Source: a virus. Taken from it: a stretch of 58,058 bases of DNA. Every line of letters begins with the position of its first letter. Position 1 is the stretch's first letter. A program made the translations under genes and the position numbers. Under the pieces are notes generated by a model that worked only from the letters and a program-made list of their open reading frames with translations, did not search any database and was not told the origin of the DNA. Of the stretch, positions 7,256-14,719 are shown in pieces. Location: positions 1-58,058 of the IMG/VR virus record IMGVR_UViG_3300050821_001253. The stretch is one strand, 5' to 3'.

Positions 7256-7434
7256 CACACACTCCACATGGCCCTTGGGATCGCGCCCCAGGGGCCTTTT
7301 TTGTTTCCGGGGTTTAGGTCTGTCGTGTAAGCATCGCAATACGGACACTGATCTGGCACGACATAGGGGTCTGGATATTCGCAGCCGCACACCTCACATA
7401 CCAGTCGTTCGCCAGTTTCCATTGTGGTGCTCAC
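7255..7434 (-). CDS. 59-residue zinc-ribbon protein
   Basis: GTG start (an ATG four codons later is an alternative) and a stop that overlaps the rtcB start. Two Cys pairs, CEVC and CPYC, are spaced as in a small zinc ribbon, followed by a basic, Gly/Pro-rich tail (NPGNKKGPWG). A DNA- or RNA-binding accessory is plausible; no family assigned. Its coding region carries a rightward terminator-like hairpin (7270-7302). Confidence 0.55.
   Translation of the reverse strand: MSTTMETGERLVCEVCGCEYPDPYVVPDQCPYCDAYTTDLNPGNKKGPWGAIPRAMWSV
7270..7302 (+). terminator. rho-independent terminator, rightward, antisense to the rtcB leader
   Basis: Stem GGCCCTTGGG/CCCAGGGGCC (ten pairs, one G-T) with a seven-base loop, followed directly by six T on the + strand. 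It has no T run in the leftward direction. It would stop rightward transcripts that pass tRNA-Pro and run antisense through rtcB. Confidence 0.65.
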
Positions 7435-7443
7435 GGGGGTTTG

Positions 7444-7644
7444 CTACGCGGCTGTCGTTGCCGCGTAATCGACACGCCAAGTCGGATGGACTGGAACAGT
7501 ATGCTTCTGTCCATCGAACCGGACATTGAGGTATTGCGGATCGCCTTGCGGTCGAATGATCGTGCCTAGCCTTCCGTCCATCGTGATCCTCTGCCCGATC
7601 TTCGGATCAACGCCGTAGGTGCGGCGAATGTAGTCGTATGCCAT
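7444..7644 (-). CDS. small hypothetical protein, SH3-like beta pattern
   Basis: 66 residues from an ATG with a GGAG ribosome site. The pattern IGQRITMDGRLGTIIRPQGDPQYLNVRFDGQKHTVPVHPTW, quoted in part, is a five-strand small barrel like those found in many phage early proteins. It follows the coiled-coil gene in the leftward operon. Function unknown. Confidence 0.6.
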   Translation of the reverse strand: MAYDYIRRTYGVDPKIGQRITMDGRLGTIIRPQGDPQYLNVRFDGQKHTVPVHPTWRVDYAATTAA

Positions 7645-7670
7645 CGTGCGCTCCGCCGGTCTGCTACGCT

Positions 7671-8054
7671 TCAGACTGTTTCGGTGATGTCGAGCAAGAA
7701 ATCCTGCTCTTCCCAAAACGCTTGCTCTTCCTCCATCTGCTGCTCCCAAGCAGCCTCTTCGTCACGACGCCTCTGTTCTTCAGCCCAATATTCCTCCATG
7801 CGCGCCTGTTCCTGCCGACGCTGCTCGGCTGCACGTTGTTGCTGCCGTAGTTCCGCTTGGCGTTCTTCCTGCGCACGCGCTTCGGCTTGTCGCCGTCCAT
7901 CCTCCCACGCGCGTTCGGCTTCGCGGCAGTGATCCCATTCAAACGGCTTGCGCTGATATGGATTCTCCCACGACGGCACGAAACGATTGAAGTCTCTCTC
8001 GCCCTGCCGGCGAGCTTCCCACGGCCTTGGACAACTTGCTCTATGGGTCATCAT
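7671..8054 (-). CDS. Glu/Gln/Arg-rich coiled-coil protein with RMF-like N-terminus
   Basis: 127 residues with an ATG and GGAG ribosome site. The N-terminal half has SWENPYQRKP followed by W-x8-W-EDGRRQAE, resembling the NPY...W..G...A pattern of ribosome-modulation-factor-like peptides. The rest is a long charged helix rich in Glu, Gln and Arg (residues 55-120). It may bind RNA or the ribosome or act as a scaffold; this is inference from pattern only. Confidence 0.55.
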   Translation of the reverse strand: MMTHRASCPRPWEARRQGERDFNRFVPSWENPYQRKPFEWDHCREAERAWEDGRRQAEARAQEERQAELRQQQRAAEQRRQEQARMEEYWAEEQRRRDEEAAWEQQMEEEQAFWEEQDFLLDITETV

Positions 8055-8083
8055 GCACTCCGGGGTTTAGCGGTTCGTTGGAA

Positions 8084-8182
8084 TCAGTGCTTTTGCCAAA
8101 TGGCATCAAGCACGAGCAGCAAGCCCAACCCCATAGCCGACCAGCCGAGCGCGAATTCGACAAAAGCTTTCAGCGTGAACAT
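8084..8182 (-). CDS. 32-residue single-span membrane peptide
   Basis: ATG with a strong GGAGAGG ribosome site. Almost the whole peptide is one hydrophobic helix (FVEFALGWSAMGLGLLLVL) with a short charged tail. Good initiation signals support translation despite the size. Function unknown; it opens the rtcB-side part of the leftward operon. Confidence 0.5.
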   Translation of the reverse strand: MFTLKAFVEFALGWSAMGLGLLLVLDAIWQKH

Positions 8183-8220
8183 CTCAGTCCTCTCCGGGGT
8201 TCCATATTCAACAACTCTGA

Positions 8221-8249
8221 TTGACAGTCTTACCATCCAGTGGTAGCAC
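8221..8249 (+). promoter_or_regulatory. promoter and operator for the rightward island
   Basis: A perfect -35 box TTGACA (8221-8226), 17-base spacer and weak -10 TAGCAC (8244-8249). An inverted repeat TACCA-TCCAG-TGGTA (8231-8245) lies across the spacer and -10, as expected for an operator. It points at the recombinase-like gene starting near 8278. Confidence 0.5.
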
Positions 8250-8277
8250 ACGTCAACAGACTTGTGGAAAAAAGAAA

Positions 8278-8889
8278 TTGGCACGCTGCTACGTCAGGAA
8301 CGGAGTATGGGCTTGGTCGGTCGAACGGCAAATCAAAGAGCTTGGCGAGCTGTGGGACGCGGACGCCTCGTTCCGTGACGCCCTGCCAGCCGACAGGGCG
8401 CGGGCAGCGGGCCGGGTGCGGCCGGAGTGGCTGGTGGAACGAGCCGCCCTGCTACGCCCCTCCGGGCGGCGCAGCGAGACGATCTACGTGGCAACGCTAC
8501 TTGTCATAGCCGTGACCGAGAGCGATCTGGTGAAGGTCATCCTGGCCGCTGCTGGCCGCAATGCCGCTATCATGGCGCAGGACAGCCGGTTCACCATCCC
8601 GGCCCATGCGACTGCCGAAGTGGTCGGGGCAGCTATCACGGACTGGCAGCGGGCGAAGATGCTGGCGCGCACGACGGGCGGTAGGCTGATCGGCGTCGAG
8701 GTGGCAGCGGAGAGGCGCCGGGCTGACACCGCACGCAAGGTCAAGGTAGCTCGGCCACTGTGGCGGGATCGGCGCAAGCGGCGTCTGTCCACTGAACAGG
8801 TAGCGGAGGAAGTCGGGTTGTCGGTCAAGACGCTGTATCAGGAACTCGGCCGGCGACCGCGGATCGGGAAGGAGAGCGGCGATGAGTGA
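8278..8889 (+). CDS. resolvase-like DNA-binding protein, catalytic serine region missing
   Basis: About 203 residues from a TTG with a GGAAAAAAG ribosome-like site; an in-frame TTG at 8221 falls inside the promoter and is less likely. The second half resembles the C-terminal part of small serine recombinases: a beta-helix stretch (TLLVIAVTESDLVKVILAAAG), a long basic helix (AERRRADTARKVKVA), then a helix-turn-helix (STEQVAEEVGLSVKTLYQEL). I see no N-terminal Tyr-x-Arg-x-Ser catalytic motif. It may be a regulator derived from a resolvase. First gene of a three-gene rightward island inside the leftward operon. Confidence 0.6.
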   Translation: MARCYVRNGVWAWSVERQIKELGELWDADASFRDALPADRARAAGRVRPEWLVERAALLRPSGRRSETIYVATLLVIAVTESDLVKVILAAAGRNAAIMAQDSRFTIPAHATAEVVGAAITDWQRAKMLARTTGGRLIGVEVAAERRRADTARKVKVARPLWRDRRKRRLSTEQVAEEVGLSVKTLYQELGRRPRIGKESGDE

Positions 8890-9277
8890 AGGTGCACAGA
8901 CTGGGGCTTACCGCGCACCGCGCGGGCCGAAGTACGGCGAGCACAACGCCGCTGGGACCGACCGCGCAGAGATCGCAGTTCAGGTAACAGCGGCCGACTT
9001 CAATGGAACCAGTTGGGATGGCTGTCCATTTTCGGTCGTTCCTGACTGGCTCAAGGACGCCATGAAAAATGGCGATGTTGCGCCGCATACACGAGGTAGC
9101 ACGGATTATGCCCAATGGGACGTGAAGACCGCGCGCGGTTTGCTGAATGCGACACCCGGTGACTGGATCATCAGACGCGAGCGCGGAGATTTGTCGGTTG
9201 TCGATGAACACGACGCATTCATTCTGATCAATCTACGGCCGCCAGTCAGCGGCGATCGGGAGAACGTTCGTGGCTGA
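8882..9277 (+). CDS. hypothetical phage protein with PGDWIIR motif
   Basis: 131 residues, overlapping both neighbours by 8 bases. The centre has a WL-x2-A pattern (PDWLKDAMKNGD), and the C-terminal half carries TPGDWIIRRERGDLSVVD, close to the 'GDWIIrGvkGE' signature of a widespread small phage family of unknown function. It is predicted to be cytoplasmic. Confidence 0.65.
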   Translation: MSEGAQTGAYRAPRGPKYGEHNAAGTDRAEIAVQVTAADFNGTSWDGCPFSVVPDWLKDAMKNGDVAPHTRGSTDYAQWDVKTARGLLNATPGDWIIRRERGDLSVVDEHDAFILINLRPPVSGDRENVRG

Positions 9278-9467
9278 TCTAAAATCCCAGACGACGCCCC
9301 CAGACATCATCCTGCCGCGCGGTTGGCTGGCTGCCGACATCGAGCGCGCAAACACGCAGGCGGAAACGCACGGCTGGGCGTTGCGGCATGTCTTTGGGGA
9401 GGTTAGCCACACCCTCCCGAACGCCCCGAAACCCGGCGGCGTGCTGGTGCCGGTTAGCCACCGCTAA
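9270..9467 (+). CDS. 65-residue hypothetical protein
   Basis: GTG start overlapping the previous gene. Contains ILPRGWLAADIERANTQAE, a short amphipathic segment; no family recognised. The 3' end carries two copies of the 10-base GGTTAGCCAC repeat that form part of the proposed attachment site. Confidence 0.55.
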   Translation: MADLKSQTTPPDIILPRGWLAADIERANTQAETHGWALRHVFGEVSHTLPNAPKPGGVLVPVSHR

Positions 9468-9587
9468 CCCACTGGCGGGGCGCGATTGTGCTGGAACCCT
9501 CAGCTCCACCACCGTCCCGCGTTAAGGCGTTGATGTTGCTAGGATAATGCGGTCGAAAGTGGCTAACCTTTGGGGATGGTTAGCCAC
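9401..9587. other. attP: candidate attP region: four GGTTAGCCAC repeats
   Basis: The 10-mer GGTTAGCCAC occurs at 9401-9410, 9452-9461 and 9578-9587, and inverted at 9559-9568. The first and last sit in a longer near-repeat (CTTTGGGGA then GGTTAGCCAC). 9452-9469 forms a GGTTAGC-CACC-GCTAACC palindrome, and 9559-9587 a 10-base-arm palindrome. Clusters of short repeats close to int are typical of integrase arm sites. The crossover core would lie between 9470 and 9558. An operator for a regulator is the alternative. Confidence 0.55.
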
Positions 9588-9588
9588 C

Positions 9589-9930
9589 TCATGCTGCGAT
9601 GGCATCTTCAGCCCACCGCTGCATCTCCAGCTCAATCATCCATGATTGCCATTCCTGTTCGCCAGCGGTAGCCGATCGAGCATGGGGCGCGCCGGCTATT
9701 GCTGCCATCGCGCGCTCGCATTCGCTTTCCACGACTGACACCCATTCGGATGGAGCGCTCGCCTTTTTCAAGCAATCCGCCGCGAACACGACGCCACTGT
9801 AAAACCCGAGGTCGATCAGCTTCCTAGACTCATTAAGATCGTCTGCCTCACGCAGTTTGCGCGTCAAATCCTGCACCTGGGATTGCAGATCAAAGTAGCT
9901 GGGTTCGCGTATCTTGTCTCGGCGGTACAT
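9589..9930 (-). CDS. hypothetical protein downstream of integrase
   Basis: 113 residues, with an ATG overlapping the integrase stop (TGATG). Starts with a basic/polar coiled-coil-like stretch (YFDLQSQVQDLTRKLREADD) and continues with helical segments (GFYSGVVFAADCLKK). Not recognised. The overlap suggests it is made with the integrase. Confidence 0.6.
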   Translation of the reverse strand: MYRRDKIREPSYFDLQSQVQDLTRKLREADDLNESRKLIDLGFYSGVVFAADCLKKASAPSEWVSVVESECERAMAAIAGAPHARSATAGEQEWQSWMIELEMQRWAEDAIAA

Positions 9931-10973
9931 CACTTCTTCCTCGCGCCTCTCATCATGTCCACAGCCGCCCGCGCCATGCTCTCCTGCTGGACGCCCTCGG
10001 TATAGCGCTGGATTTCCGATAGCGTCTTGTGGCCGGTCAGCGACTTGATGTGGTGCACCGTGCCACCGTCCTCCGCCACACGCCGCGCCGCAGCCTTGCG
10101 GAGACCGTGCGGCGACTTCGATACGCCGGCTGCGCGGACGCATTCGATGAACCAGTTATAGAACGCGTTACCGGATGCGAACGGCTGGCCGAGCCTTGTC
10201 ACGAGAAACGTCGAAGTACCGCTCAGCTCGCACGCCTTGATCGCCGCAGCCAGTTCTGGGTGCATCGGGATCAACAGCTTGACCGGCTCGTCCAGCCTCT
10301 CCGTTTTCTGCGGCGTGACCAAGATTGCGTTGTCCTTGACATCCTTCGGCCCCATGCGGATTACATCCGACCGCCGTTGCGCCGTGTACAGCAGCAGTGC
10401 GAACGCCAGATATTCGCGGGTGCCGAGCGGCCATCGTGTCTCGAATGCGGCGATGTCCTCCTCGGTCCAGGTCGGGAATCCCTTCTTGTGGTACTGCACG
10501 CGCTCAATGGGCAGCGTCGGATCGTCGGCGCGTAGCTGCTCGCGCATGGCGTGCTTCATCATCAGGTGCAGCACGGATCTGAGCCGGTTGGCGGCGGCAG
10601 GCGTTGCGGCCTTGGCATCCACCATGCGGGCGATGTGGCGCCGCTCCAGTGCGCTCACCCGCTTGTCGCCGTGCGTGGCTATCAGCGCATCCACGATGCG
10701 GCCATAGACCCGCTGTGTGGCCGGGGACGTGTTGCGGAACCTGGCCGATGCCTTCCACGATATGGCGAGCGCCTTCATCGTGCCCGGAACGGCGTCCGAT
10801 CGCTGTTTCGGCTTCGGGGCCTTATTCAGCGCGGCCTGGTATGCCTCCATGAACTCGCGGGAGCCGGGTGCGCCGGGTAGCCGCACCTTCTGGCCTTTCC
10901 GCCGGAAATAGAACCGCAGCTTGCCGTGGCGGTCATAGAATCGGTGGATATAGCGCAGGGAGAGGAGGGTCAC
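9930..10973 (-). CDS. int: tyrosine-family site-specific integrase
   Basis: 347 residues from the GTG at 10973 (an in-frame GTG at 10985 overlaps the xis-like gene). The N-terminal arm-binding part has the basic pattern FYFRRKGQKVRLPG; a core-binding helical domain covers about 65-165. Catalytic residues are visible in order: Arg in AQRRSDVI, Lys in TPQKTERL, HGLRKAAAR (His-x-x-Arg), GHKTL (His) and the nucleophile Tyr in QRYTEG near residue 324. It integrates and, with the adjacent Xis-like protein, excises the prophage. The repeat cluster at 9401-9587 lies just beyond its downstream neighbour. Confidence 0.93.
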   Translation of the reverse strand: MTLLSLRYIHRFYDRHGKLRFYFRRKGQKVRLPGAPGSREFMEAYQAALNKAPKPKQRSDAVPGTMKALAISWKASARFRNTSPATQRVYGRIVDALIATHGDKRVSALERRHIARMVDAKAATPAAANRLRSVLHLMMKHAMREQLRADDPTLPIERVQYHKKGFPTWTEEDIAAFETRWPLGTREYLAFALLLYTAQRRSDVIRMGPKDVKDNAILVTPQKTERLDEPVKLLIPMHPELAAAIKACELSGTSTFLVTRLGQPFASGNAFYNWFIECVRAAGVSKSPHGLRKAAARRVAEDGGTVHHIKSLTGHKTLSEIQRYTEGVQQESMARAAVDMMRGARKK

Positions 10974-10975
10974 AT

Positions 10976-11224
10976 CTAGTCCCACTCGTTCTTTTCCGCC
11001 TCAGTAGGCAACGCCTCGAACGCGGCGTCCAGTGCGCGACTATCCCATACCCTCCGGGCCCCGATGTGCTTGGGCCGCGGCATCAGCCCCTCGGCGATCA
11101 GCTCATCGAATTTCGTGGTGCCGACGCCGATGTATTCCGCCGCCGCCTCGCGACACAGGCCGCGCGGCACAACGCCAGCCGGTAGCAGGCTTGGGCGCGA
11201 CAGAACTGCGGCCCGCTCAGCCAT
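10976..11224 (-). CDS. excisionase-like helix-turn-helix protein
   Basis: 82 residues. A MerR/AlpA-type winged helix is clear: LCREAAAEYIGVGTTKFDEL (helix-turn-helix), then LMPRPKHIGARRVWD (wing) and a closing helix. Immediately upstream of int, which fits a recombination directionality factor. Binding to the nearby repeat cluster is inference. Confidence 0.75.
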   Translation of the reverse strand: MAERAAVLSRPSLLPAGVVPRGLCREAAAEYIGVGTTKFDELIAEGLMPRPKHIGARRVWDSRALDAAFEALPTEAEKNEWD

Positions 11225-12146
11225 CGGTCGGCTGGCGCGGGGCGGGGAACTGGCGCCACTCGCGGCCGTCCAGCATGGCGCCAGCGGCTTTCTTGCCGAC
11301 GCGGCGCATGTAGCGAGAGCCTTTCTCGGTCTGCCGGGCGCCGTGTGTGTCTACTAATATCTGCACACAATCGCGACCCGATGGATGCACGCACCGCACG
11401 CGATCGGCTCGCACATCGCCGCCGAGATCGCCGCCGGGCTGGACGCGGTGTGGTTCCCATTCCCCCCACTGCTTAAAGAACAGCGGTATGCCAGCAGCCG
11501 CGCACTGATCCCTGATCGACCGTGCCCAATCAGGATGCATCGGCCGCGCGTTCGGTCCACTCTCGCCGCCGACGATGACCCAATCGGGCCGATCGTCGCG
11601 CATGTTGATAGGCCCCTGCATAGGTTCGATGCTGACGAAACTGACCCGCGCGCCCAGCCTTTCCTTTGCCCATTTCAGCTTGAGGAAATCGCGGTCCCAT
11701 TCCGGCTGATTGATCATCGTGCTACCGAGCGCAGCGTTCGGTGGCAGGCATCGCTCGCCACGCATGACATCACACATCCGTTCGGCATTGCCGATGCGCT
11801 TCGACAGCAGCAGGTAGATCAGGTTCGGCGTTGCCTCCATCACGGCGAATGCATCGCGGCGCCAGATCGGATCGACCTCGTTGTCCCAAATGTCACCGAG
11901 CGAGAGCGTGAACACCGTCTCGATAGACCCGCGCGCTGCGGCTTTCGCCTGCCAGCGTAGAGGTTCGCGCCAGTTGGCCGGTGACGTGCGTTTGCGATCC
12001 TCGCCCGCGCCCCACGTCACGCGCTTATACCTATCCTGCATCATCGTTCGCGCGTAGCAGAAGTCGCACGCCGGGCTGACCTCGGTACAGCCCAGCCATG
12101 GATTCCAGGTATGATCCGTCCATTCGATGCCGGTTTTCTCCCCCAT
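11217..12146 (-). CDS. Gp37/Gp68-type protein (DUF5131), radical-SAM-like Cys cluster
   Basis: 309 residues from the ATG that overlaps the upstream stop (TGATG). Family start GIEWTDHTWNPWLGC is followed by CTEVSPACDFCYA, a C-x6-C-x2-C cluster that resembles a radical-SAM iron-sulfur site. Later family blocks include LSLGDIWD, LLLSKRIGN and IVGGESGPNARPMHPDW, and the C-terminus has FFKQWGEW. The family is common in phages and mobile elements; its substrate is not known. Confidence 0.85.
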   Translation of the reverse strand: MGEKTGIEWTDHTWNPWLGCTEVSPACDFCYARTMMQDRYKRVTWGAGEDRKRTSPANWREPLRWQAKAAARGSIETVFTLSLGDIWDNEVDPIWRRDAFAVMEATPNLIYLLLSKRIGNAERMCDVMRGERCLPPNAALGSTMINQPEWDRDFLKLKWAKERLGARVSFVSIEPMQGPINMRDDRPDWVIVGGESGPNARPMHPDWARSIRDQCAAAGIPLFFKQWGEWEPHRVQPGGDLGGDVRADRVRCVHPSGRDCVQILVDTHGARQTEKGSRYMRRVGKKAAGAMLDGREWRQFPAPRQPTDG

Positions 12147-12319
12147 CACGCCTTCTCCGCATCCTTCGCCCGCGCGACGCCCCTAAAGAACGCCGCGATA
12201 TCTTTCCATGGCTGATAGCGTGCGGTGCCAGTCCAGAACGCAACATCCTCCGCCGTCCACGGCTCTGTCGGCACATCCATTCCCGTTACGCAATCCTCAT
12301 CCAACGGATAGCTTCTCAT
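12146..12319 (-). CDS. 57-residue hypothetical protein
   Basis: ATG overlapping the upstream stop (ATGA) and a stop overlapping the next start (TGATG). Acidic/aromatic start (MRSYPLDEDCVTGMD) and a helical centre (WTAEDVAFWTGTARYQPWKD). The double overlap is the main reason to accept it. Function unknown. Confidence 0.6.
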   Translation of the reverse strand: MRSYPLDEDCVTGMDVPTEPWTAEDVAFWTGTARYQPWKDIAAFFRGVARAKDAEKA

Positions 12320-12543
12320 CGCTCGCCGACCTCCGCATCCTTCGCCCGCAGCGCTGCGGCTGTGCGGGCTTCATTGGCGGCAAACCAGTCTTCGATAGCG
12401 ATCTGTATTGCCTCTGATAGTGACGTAAGATCGGCAGCAATCTGTTCGTCACCACGAAGCTGCTCGCAGTCGAAGTCTCTATCGGTTAGGAAGTGCCGGG
12501 CTAAATCATAGCAGGTAGAATCGATGCCAATCTTGTGGCTCAT
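12316..12543 (-). CDS. 75-residue hypothetical protein
   Basis: Overlaps both neighbours by four bases. Acidic and mostly helical, with a Leu/Ala-rich segment (LTSLSEAIQIAIEDWFAANE). No family recognised; part of the leftward early operon. Confidence 0.65.
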   Translation of the reverse strand: MSHKIGIDSTCYDLARHFLTDRDFDCEQLRGDEQIAADLTSLSEAIQIAIEDWFAANEARTAAALRAKDAEVGER

Positions 12544-13028
12544 GGCAAAATGCCTTCGATACTGATGCCTTCCGGTCCTTGCTCAACGGCCCATTGCAGG
12601 GCGTCGTCCAGCATAAGATGGACCGGCGTATCGCCGTTTTCCGCCTCACGCTGGAGCGCGGTGAGAACTTCTTTTCGCCACGCAACTATGTCGAATACGC
12701 TAACCTTGCGGAAATCGTTCTTCAGTTTGCTGAATGACGCCAGCACGCCGTTTTCCGATGCGAACCGCAGCGCGGCTGGCGTGATACGGATCACGATGTC
12801 CTCGCCTTCAAGGTGGACGAGATCAGGCGGCACGGACGGTGGAATGCCACCTATATCATCAGCGATCGCAAACAGATGCGGCCCGAACCAACCGCCCATG
12901 TCATTCAGTTCGACCATGCCGTCGCGGTCAACGGCGACAACTTTATGGACGGGACCACCATCTTTCTCGTTAGCAAACCGCACCAGTTTGTCGCGGATTG
13001 CTTCTCCGAGTTGCTTTTGATTGTCCAT
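12540..13028 (-). CDS. hypothetical protein, 162 residues
   Basis: Starts at the ATG (13028) that overlaps the upstream stop (TGATG) and ends overlapping the next start. Mixed alpha/beta: KVVAVDRDGMVELNDMGGWFG resembles a small beta domain, and the C-terminal part is helical. No family recognised. Confidence 0.65.
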   Translation of the reverse strand: MDNQKQLGEAIRDKLVRFANEKDGGPVHKVVAVDRDGMVELNDMGGWFGPHLFAIADDIGGIPPSVPPDLVHLEGEDIVIRITPAALRFASENGVLASFSKLKNDFRKVSVFDIVAWRKEVLTALQREAENGDTPVHLMLDDALQWAVEQGPEGISIEGILP

Positions 13029-13282
13029 CAGTCGTATCCCCAAGACCGTGCAATGCGGCAAAACTCTTCGTATCCAGGATGGCCTGGGCGTCCAGATAGT
13101 TGACTTATTGGCGTTACAAACTTTCGAGGTCCAATGGGATTACAGCCAGGACAGTCAGCTCGATCCGCCGCCGCTTCGCTTTCAAAGAAATAGACATCTC
13201 CAGCAGGCAACTCTGGACCGATTCCACAAGCAAACCGCCGCTTGCTGTTCAGTTCCTCATTGTCAACGCGAATATGGATCAC
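13028..13282 (-). CDS. small protein with CPGC motif
   Basis: 84 residues. An early Cys (RFACGIGPELPAGDVYFFES) and later CPGCNP could form a zinc site; the C-terminal half is polar (PGHPGYEEFCRIARSWGYD). Overlaps both neighbours. Function unknown; one of many small Cys-pair proteins in this operon. Confidence 0.6.
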   Translation of the reverse strand: MIHIRVDNEELNSKRRFACGIGPELPAGDVYFFESEAAADRADCPGCNPIGPRKFVTPISQLSGRPGHPGYEEFCRIARSWGYD

Positions 13283-13479
13283 AGGTGCTCCTCCTCATCA
13301 AAGTCTTCCATCTCGACCGATTCATCCTCGATCTCGATGTAACCGTCGCCGTCGCAGGCCGGGCAAGGATTCCGCGTTTTGTGCATGTAGCACGGGTCAT
13401 AGAAGTCCGGCCGATGTACCATCTCGTAGCCGTCGCCTTCGCACATCTCGCAGCGAATGGTCCGGGGAATGTCGCTCAT
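13279..13479 (-). CDS. DnaJ-type zinc-finger small protein
   Basis: 66 residues from the ATG at 13479. Two Cys-x-x-Cys-x-Gly-x-Gly repeats (CEMCEGDGY and CPACDGDGY), the signature of the DnaJ central zinc domain, followed by a strongly acidic tail (EDESVEMEDFDEEE). No J-domain. It may bind zinc and a partner protein or DNA; role unknown. Its ATG overlaps the stop of a 24-residue micro-ORF. Confidence 0.7.
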   Translation of the reverse strand: MSDIPRTIRCEMCEGDGYEMVHRPDFYDPCYMHKTRNPCPACDGDGYIEIEDESVEMEDFDEEEHL

Positions 13480-13553
13480 CACGTCGCCGCCATCTCCCAG
13501 CTCGGCGGCTCGGTCTCGACGCGATGCGCGAGGGAGGGGAGGGGAGGGGTCAT
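13479..13553 (-). CDS. 24-residue coupled micro-ORF
   Basis: Fills the whole gap between two genes: its ATG overlaps the upstream stop (TGATG), and its stop overlaps the downstream ATG (TGATG). The peptide is Pro-rich at the start and ends SWEMAAT. The first codons are C-rich and correspond to a G-run tract on the other strand (13532-13549). Confidence 0.5.
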   Translation of the reverse strand: MTPPLPSLAHRVETEPPSWEMAAT

Positions 13554-13879
13554 CAGCGATTCCTCAGTCGTATTTTATTACGCTCGGCGCCGCAGTTACA
13601 CGGGCCTTCTGGCAGCATCTGGTGCTCCCAATCGTTCGACGGACAACAGGGCGCGTGGTGCCAAGGCGTGTATTCGACCAGTCCCTCTCGCAGAGCGACC
13701 TCGATAAGTTCAGCGCGCGTCGGCGGCTGTGTGCGCTCAAACAGTCTCGGCTCAGGCCGTTCGCGCGGAAGGCGGTTCAACGCGATCCCCAACAAATACC
13801 GCGCGATCCGGCGCTGCCGCTTAAATTCGGGGTCGTGCTCGATATCTTCTGGTATGGCTACGCGAGTTGCGCTGCTCAT
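13553..13879 (-). CDS. hypothetical protein with C-terminal Cys motif
   Basis: 108 residues. Basic helical N-terminal half (PEFKRQRRIARYLLGIALNR), then TRAELIEVALREGLVEYTPW and a Cys-rich end (CCPSNDWEHQMLPEGPCNC). Overlaps the previous gene by four bases. No family recognised. Confidence 0.6.
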   Translation of the reverse strand: MSSATRVAIPEDIEHDPEFKRQRRIARYLLGIALNRLPRERPEPRLFERTQPPTRAELIEVALREGLVEYTPWHHAPCCPSNDWEHQMLPEGPCNCGAERNKIRLRNR

Positions 13880-14244
13880 GGCGCGTCGCCCTTGCGGATG
13901 GCTGCGCGAACCACATCCAGGCAGTTCGTCACCTCCGCTACAAGGCCGGCATCCATCTCGTCCAGCGTCGATATATCGCCAGCGAGCGTGAACGAGTCGA
14001 TGCGATGCTGAAGCTCGGCGGCTAGGAAATGCTCAGCGTTGCGCAATGCGGTATCCTTGCGCGCCACCTCAGCCTCGGCCCGCTCTGCGCGGTCGAGGAG
14101 TGATGCAATTAGGCACTCCGTAAAAGCATACTTGTGCTGACACGGCACGGGCGCTTCGCTGGGATGACAGGTGCAAATCCGGGAATCTGGCTTCTGCGCC
14201 TCCGCCAGCGCGCGGAGCCTGGTGTCAGGCGTCGGATTCTGCAT
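13876..14244 (-). CDS. hypothetical coiled-coil protein, 122 residues
   Basis: Cys/His residues near the start (CTCHPSEAPVPCQHKY) may bind zinc, followed by a heptad-like helix (ASLLDRAERAEAEVARKD) and a second helical stretch. Overlaps the next gene by four bases. Function unknown. Confidence 0.6.
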   Translation of the reverse strand: MQNPTPDTRLRALAEAQKPDSRICTCHPSEAPVPCQHKYAFTECLIASLLDRAERAEAEVARKDTALRNAEHFLAAELQHRIDSFTLAGDISTLDEMDAGLVAEVTNCLDVVRAAIRKGDAP

Positions 14245-14719
14245 TTGCGATCCCCTTATCCGCGCGCTCGCCCCACATCATCAGCCAACCGCGACACATG
14301 CGGAGTTTTTTCACGTCCTCAAACATTGTGCCGGGGCATAGTTCTTTGCTGACGGCCTTTTCTGGGTAGGCAAAGCCGTGCTTGCTGCCAGGAACGATCG
14401 GGACGCCTTTGTGGCAATAGAAGCGACCATTGGCCTTGAGGCTGGCCATAAGCTCCTTCCACTTCGCCGCGTCCTTCTGCTCAGGACTACCGGGACGGAA
14501 AGCGCAGTTGTCGCACGGTTCCTTGAAGCTGCTCGTCGTCGGCGCGTCTGTGTCAAGTAATTGCGCGGGATCGAATGGCTCCCAGAAAGCCTTGCAGTTT
14601 GCGCAGGCTTCCAGCTTTTCCGCATAGAAGCCGGTCGGCGGCAATGTTAACTCTTTGACTCGTCGTGATCCACACTTCGGACAGCGACCGGCGCCGCGAA
14701 CCTTAGTCTCAGATGTCAT
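14225..14719 (-). CDS. double zinc-ribbon protein
   Basis: 164 residues from the ATG at 14719, about 11 bases after an AGGAGG box; a GTG at 14728 is nearer to it. Zinc-ribbon N-terminus CPKCGSRRVKE with CANC, then a second cluster CDNCAFRPGSPEQKD and GRFYCHKGVP, with CPGTMF and CRGW later. The CxNC-x-FRPGSPE part resembles a small phage family of unknown role. Nucleic-acid binding is likely. Confidence 0.65.
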   Translation of the reverse strand: MTSETKVRGAGRCPKCGSRRVKELTLPPTGFYAEKLEACANCKAFWEPFDPAQLLDTDAPTTSSFKEPCDNCAFRPGSPEQKDAAKWKELMASLKANGRFYCHKGVPIVPGSKHGFAYPEKAVSKELCPGTMFEDVKKLRMCRGWLMMWGERADKGIANAESDA

